Positions 5,898 through 7,018 of a stretch of 7,018 bases of DNA are shown one piece after another. The position numbers were made by a program, and so were the translations under genes. The DNA comes from Bacteroidales bacterium UBA4318 (GTDB lineage Bacteria; Bacteroidota; Bacteroidia; Bacteroidales; UBA932), in the NCBI GenBank assembly GCA_002393895.1, contig DGUE01000182.1:1-7018 (forward strand), written 5' to 3'. Every line of letters starts with the position of its first letter. Within the stretch, counting starts at the first letter, position 1. Below the pieces are notes generated by a model. The model saw nothing but the letters and a program-made list of their open reading frames with translations. It searched no databases and was not told the DNA's origin.

Positions 5898-7018
5898 ATG
5901 ACAACTGCAAAGAAACAGAATTACACTCCTGCCATCATTGTGATGTTCGCACTCTTCTTCATGATTGCGTTCGTTACGAATCTGGCAGGTTCCATGGGCG
6001 TGATCGTTACCAACCAGTTCGGCGCTTCCAAGGCTCTCTCTCAGCTCGGAACCCTCGCCAATTTCATCGCTTATGCATGCATGGGTATTCCTGCCGGCCT
6101 TATCCTAAAGCGCAAGGGCTATAAATTCACCGCCCTGGCAGCAGTTACCGTCGGCCTTATCGGCGTGGCGATCCAGTTCCTCTCCGGCTACGTGGAGAGT
6201 TTCGGAGTCTATGTGCTCGGCGCCTTCGTTGCCGGCTTCTCGATGTGCATGCTCAACATCGTTGTGAACCCTATGCTCAACACTCTGGGCGGCGGCGGCA
6301 ACAAGGGCAACCAGCTCATCCAGTGGGGCGGCACCTGCAACTCCACCGGCGGCACCATCGCTCCTATCTTCGTAGGTTGGCTCGTCGGCGGCAGCATCGC
6401 AGATGCAACCGTGGCCAAGGCTGCTCCCGTGATGATCATTGCAATGGCAATCTTCGCAATCGCATTCCTCATCATCTGGTTCACCCAGATTCCCGAACCT
6501 CACATGGAGACTCCCGAAGAGAAGGCAGCCCGCCTTGCAGGCAATGTTAAGAAGGATCCCCACAGCGCACTCAGCTTCCGTCATTTCGTGCTCGGAGCCA
6601 TCGCGATCTTCTTCTATGTGGGCATCGAGGTCGGTATCCCCAACACCGCAAACGTCCACTTCAGCAGTATTCCCAATGTGGGTCCCGCACTCGCCGGAAC
6701 CATGATCGGATTCTACTGGTTCAGCATGCTTATCGGCCGTCTGATCGGCGCCTCCGCAGGCTCCAAGATCAGCAGCAAGACTATGCTTGGCGTGATGTCC
6801 GCCGTGGCCATCTGCCTGCTTCTCTGCGCCATTTTCGTTCCTGAAACGGTCGAGATCAAGGTCGGTGCCAACGTGATTCCGCTTTCCCTCGGATTCCTCG
6901 TGCTCTGCGGCCTTTGCACCTCCATCATGTGGGGCGCAATCTTCAACCTCGCAGTCGAGGGGCTCGGCAAGTACACTGCAGCCGCTTCCGGCATCTTCAT
7001 GACCCTGGTTTGCGGCGG
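5898..7018 (+). CDS. FHS/FucP-like MFS transporter (partial, runs off right edge)
   Basis: Translation from the ATG at 5898 stays open to the edge, giving 373 residues and part of another. Hydrophobic segments fall at about 12-30, 50-71, 79-97, 104-125, 148-165, 177-196, 229-248, 263-288, 295-314 and 327-350, with an eleventh starting near 361. The charged central loop at 197-228 is typical of the two six-helix halves of the major facilitator superfamily. FucP-like features are GIPAGLILKRKGYKFT (63-78), the NP motif with LNTLGGGGNKGNQ (124-139), TCNSTGG (146-152) and FNLAVEGLGKYTAAAS (349-364), which resembles FucP's IFSLGIKxLG segment. A sugar substrate and inner-membrane location are inferred. 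FucP Asp46 and Glu135 appear to be replaced by G31 and N120. The start follows an A-rich 12-base spacer after the acyl-CoA synthetase stop, so the two are likely co-transcribed. The last one or two helices lie beyond the window. Confidence 0.8.
   Translation, partial: MTTAKKQNYTPAIIVMFALFFMIAFVTNLAGSMGVIVTNQFGASKALSQLGTLANFIAYACMGIPAGLILKRKGYKFTALAAVTVGLIGVAIQFLSGYVESFGVYVLGAFVAGFSMCMLNIVVNPMLNTLGGGGNKGNQLIQWGGTCNSTGGTIAPIFVGWLVGGSIADATVAKAAPVMIIAMAIFAIAFLIIWFTQIPEPHMETPEEKAARLAGNVKKDPHSALSFRHFVLGAIAIFFYVGIEVGIPNTANVHFSSIPNVGPALAGTMIGFYWFSMLIGRLIGASAGSKISSKTMLGVMSAVAICLLLCAIFVPETVEIKVGANVIPLSLGFLVLCGLCTSIMWGAIFNLAVEGLGKYTAAASGIFMTLVCG

Noticed and set aside
6105..7000. Minus-strand and alternative-frame open frames opposite the transporter.
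   Set aside because: The plus frame from 5898 reads as a continuous multi-helix FHS transporter to the edge; the others are low-complexity shadows.
1..7018. A novel defence, mobile or biosynthetic system.
   Set aside because: Every gene belongs to a recognisable housekeeping or salvage family; no recombinase, nuclease, toxin-antitoxin pair, repeat array or phage gene is visible.

Overview
This window looks like an ordinary chromosomal stretch from a member of the Bacteroidota, most likely order Bacteroidales. The evidence is the strongly Bacteroidota-like protein sequences (MurQ, tandem deoxynucleoside kinases, a FucP-like transporter), A-rich start-codon contexts without clear Shine-Dalgarno sequences, and two matches to the Bacteroidota -7 promoter consensus TAnnTTTG. 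Genus cannot be resolved. Genes are G+C-rich with preference for GGC, ATC and CTC codons, while the only real intergenic region (2542-2669) is AT-rich. I see no rRNA, tRNA, CRISPR array, insertion sequence, phage gene or defence system.

Left block, plus strand (1-1871): the last 18 codons of a gene that resembles the UvrA C-terminus; a uridine-kinase-type nucleoside kinase lacking the N-terminal TGS-containing half usual for its family; and murQ, the MurNAc-6-phosphate etherase of peptidoglycan recycling. Gaps of 1 and 4 bases suggest one transcription unit. It ends tail-to-tail, with a 1-base gap, against a minus-strand metallo-beta-lactamase-fold hydrolase (1873-2541).

A 128-base intergenic region (2542-2669) separates this hydrolase from a divergent plus-strand block. 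It carries a -7-like box facing each way and a perfect 7-3-7 palindrome positioned like an operator. The right block (2670-7018) holds two tandem deoxynucleoside kinases (about 64% identical by hand count), a long-chain acyl-CoA synthetase-type enzyme, and an FHS/FucP-like MFS transporter that runs off the right edge. Gaps of 20, 16 and 12 bases suggest an operon.

Functionally the window is rich in salvage: three (deoxy)nucleoside kinases, muropeptide sugar recycling, acyl activation and probable sugar uptake. No new multi-gene system is evident. The points most worth a second look are residue-level. The first deoxynucleoside kinase differs from its twin at two positions that contact the base in characterised relatives. 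The transporter lacks both acidic residues that matter for proton-coupled transport in FucP. The hydrolase has an unusual insertion and a compensating short core. The intergenic palindrome may be an operator.
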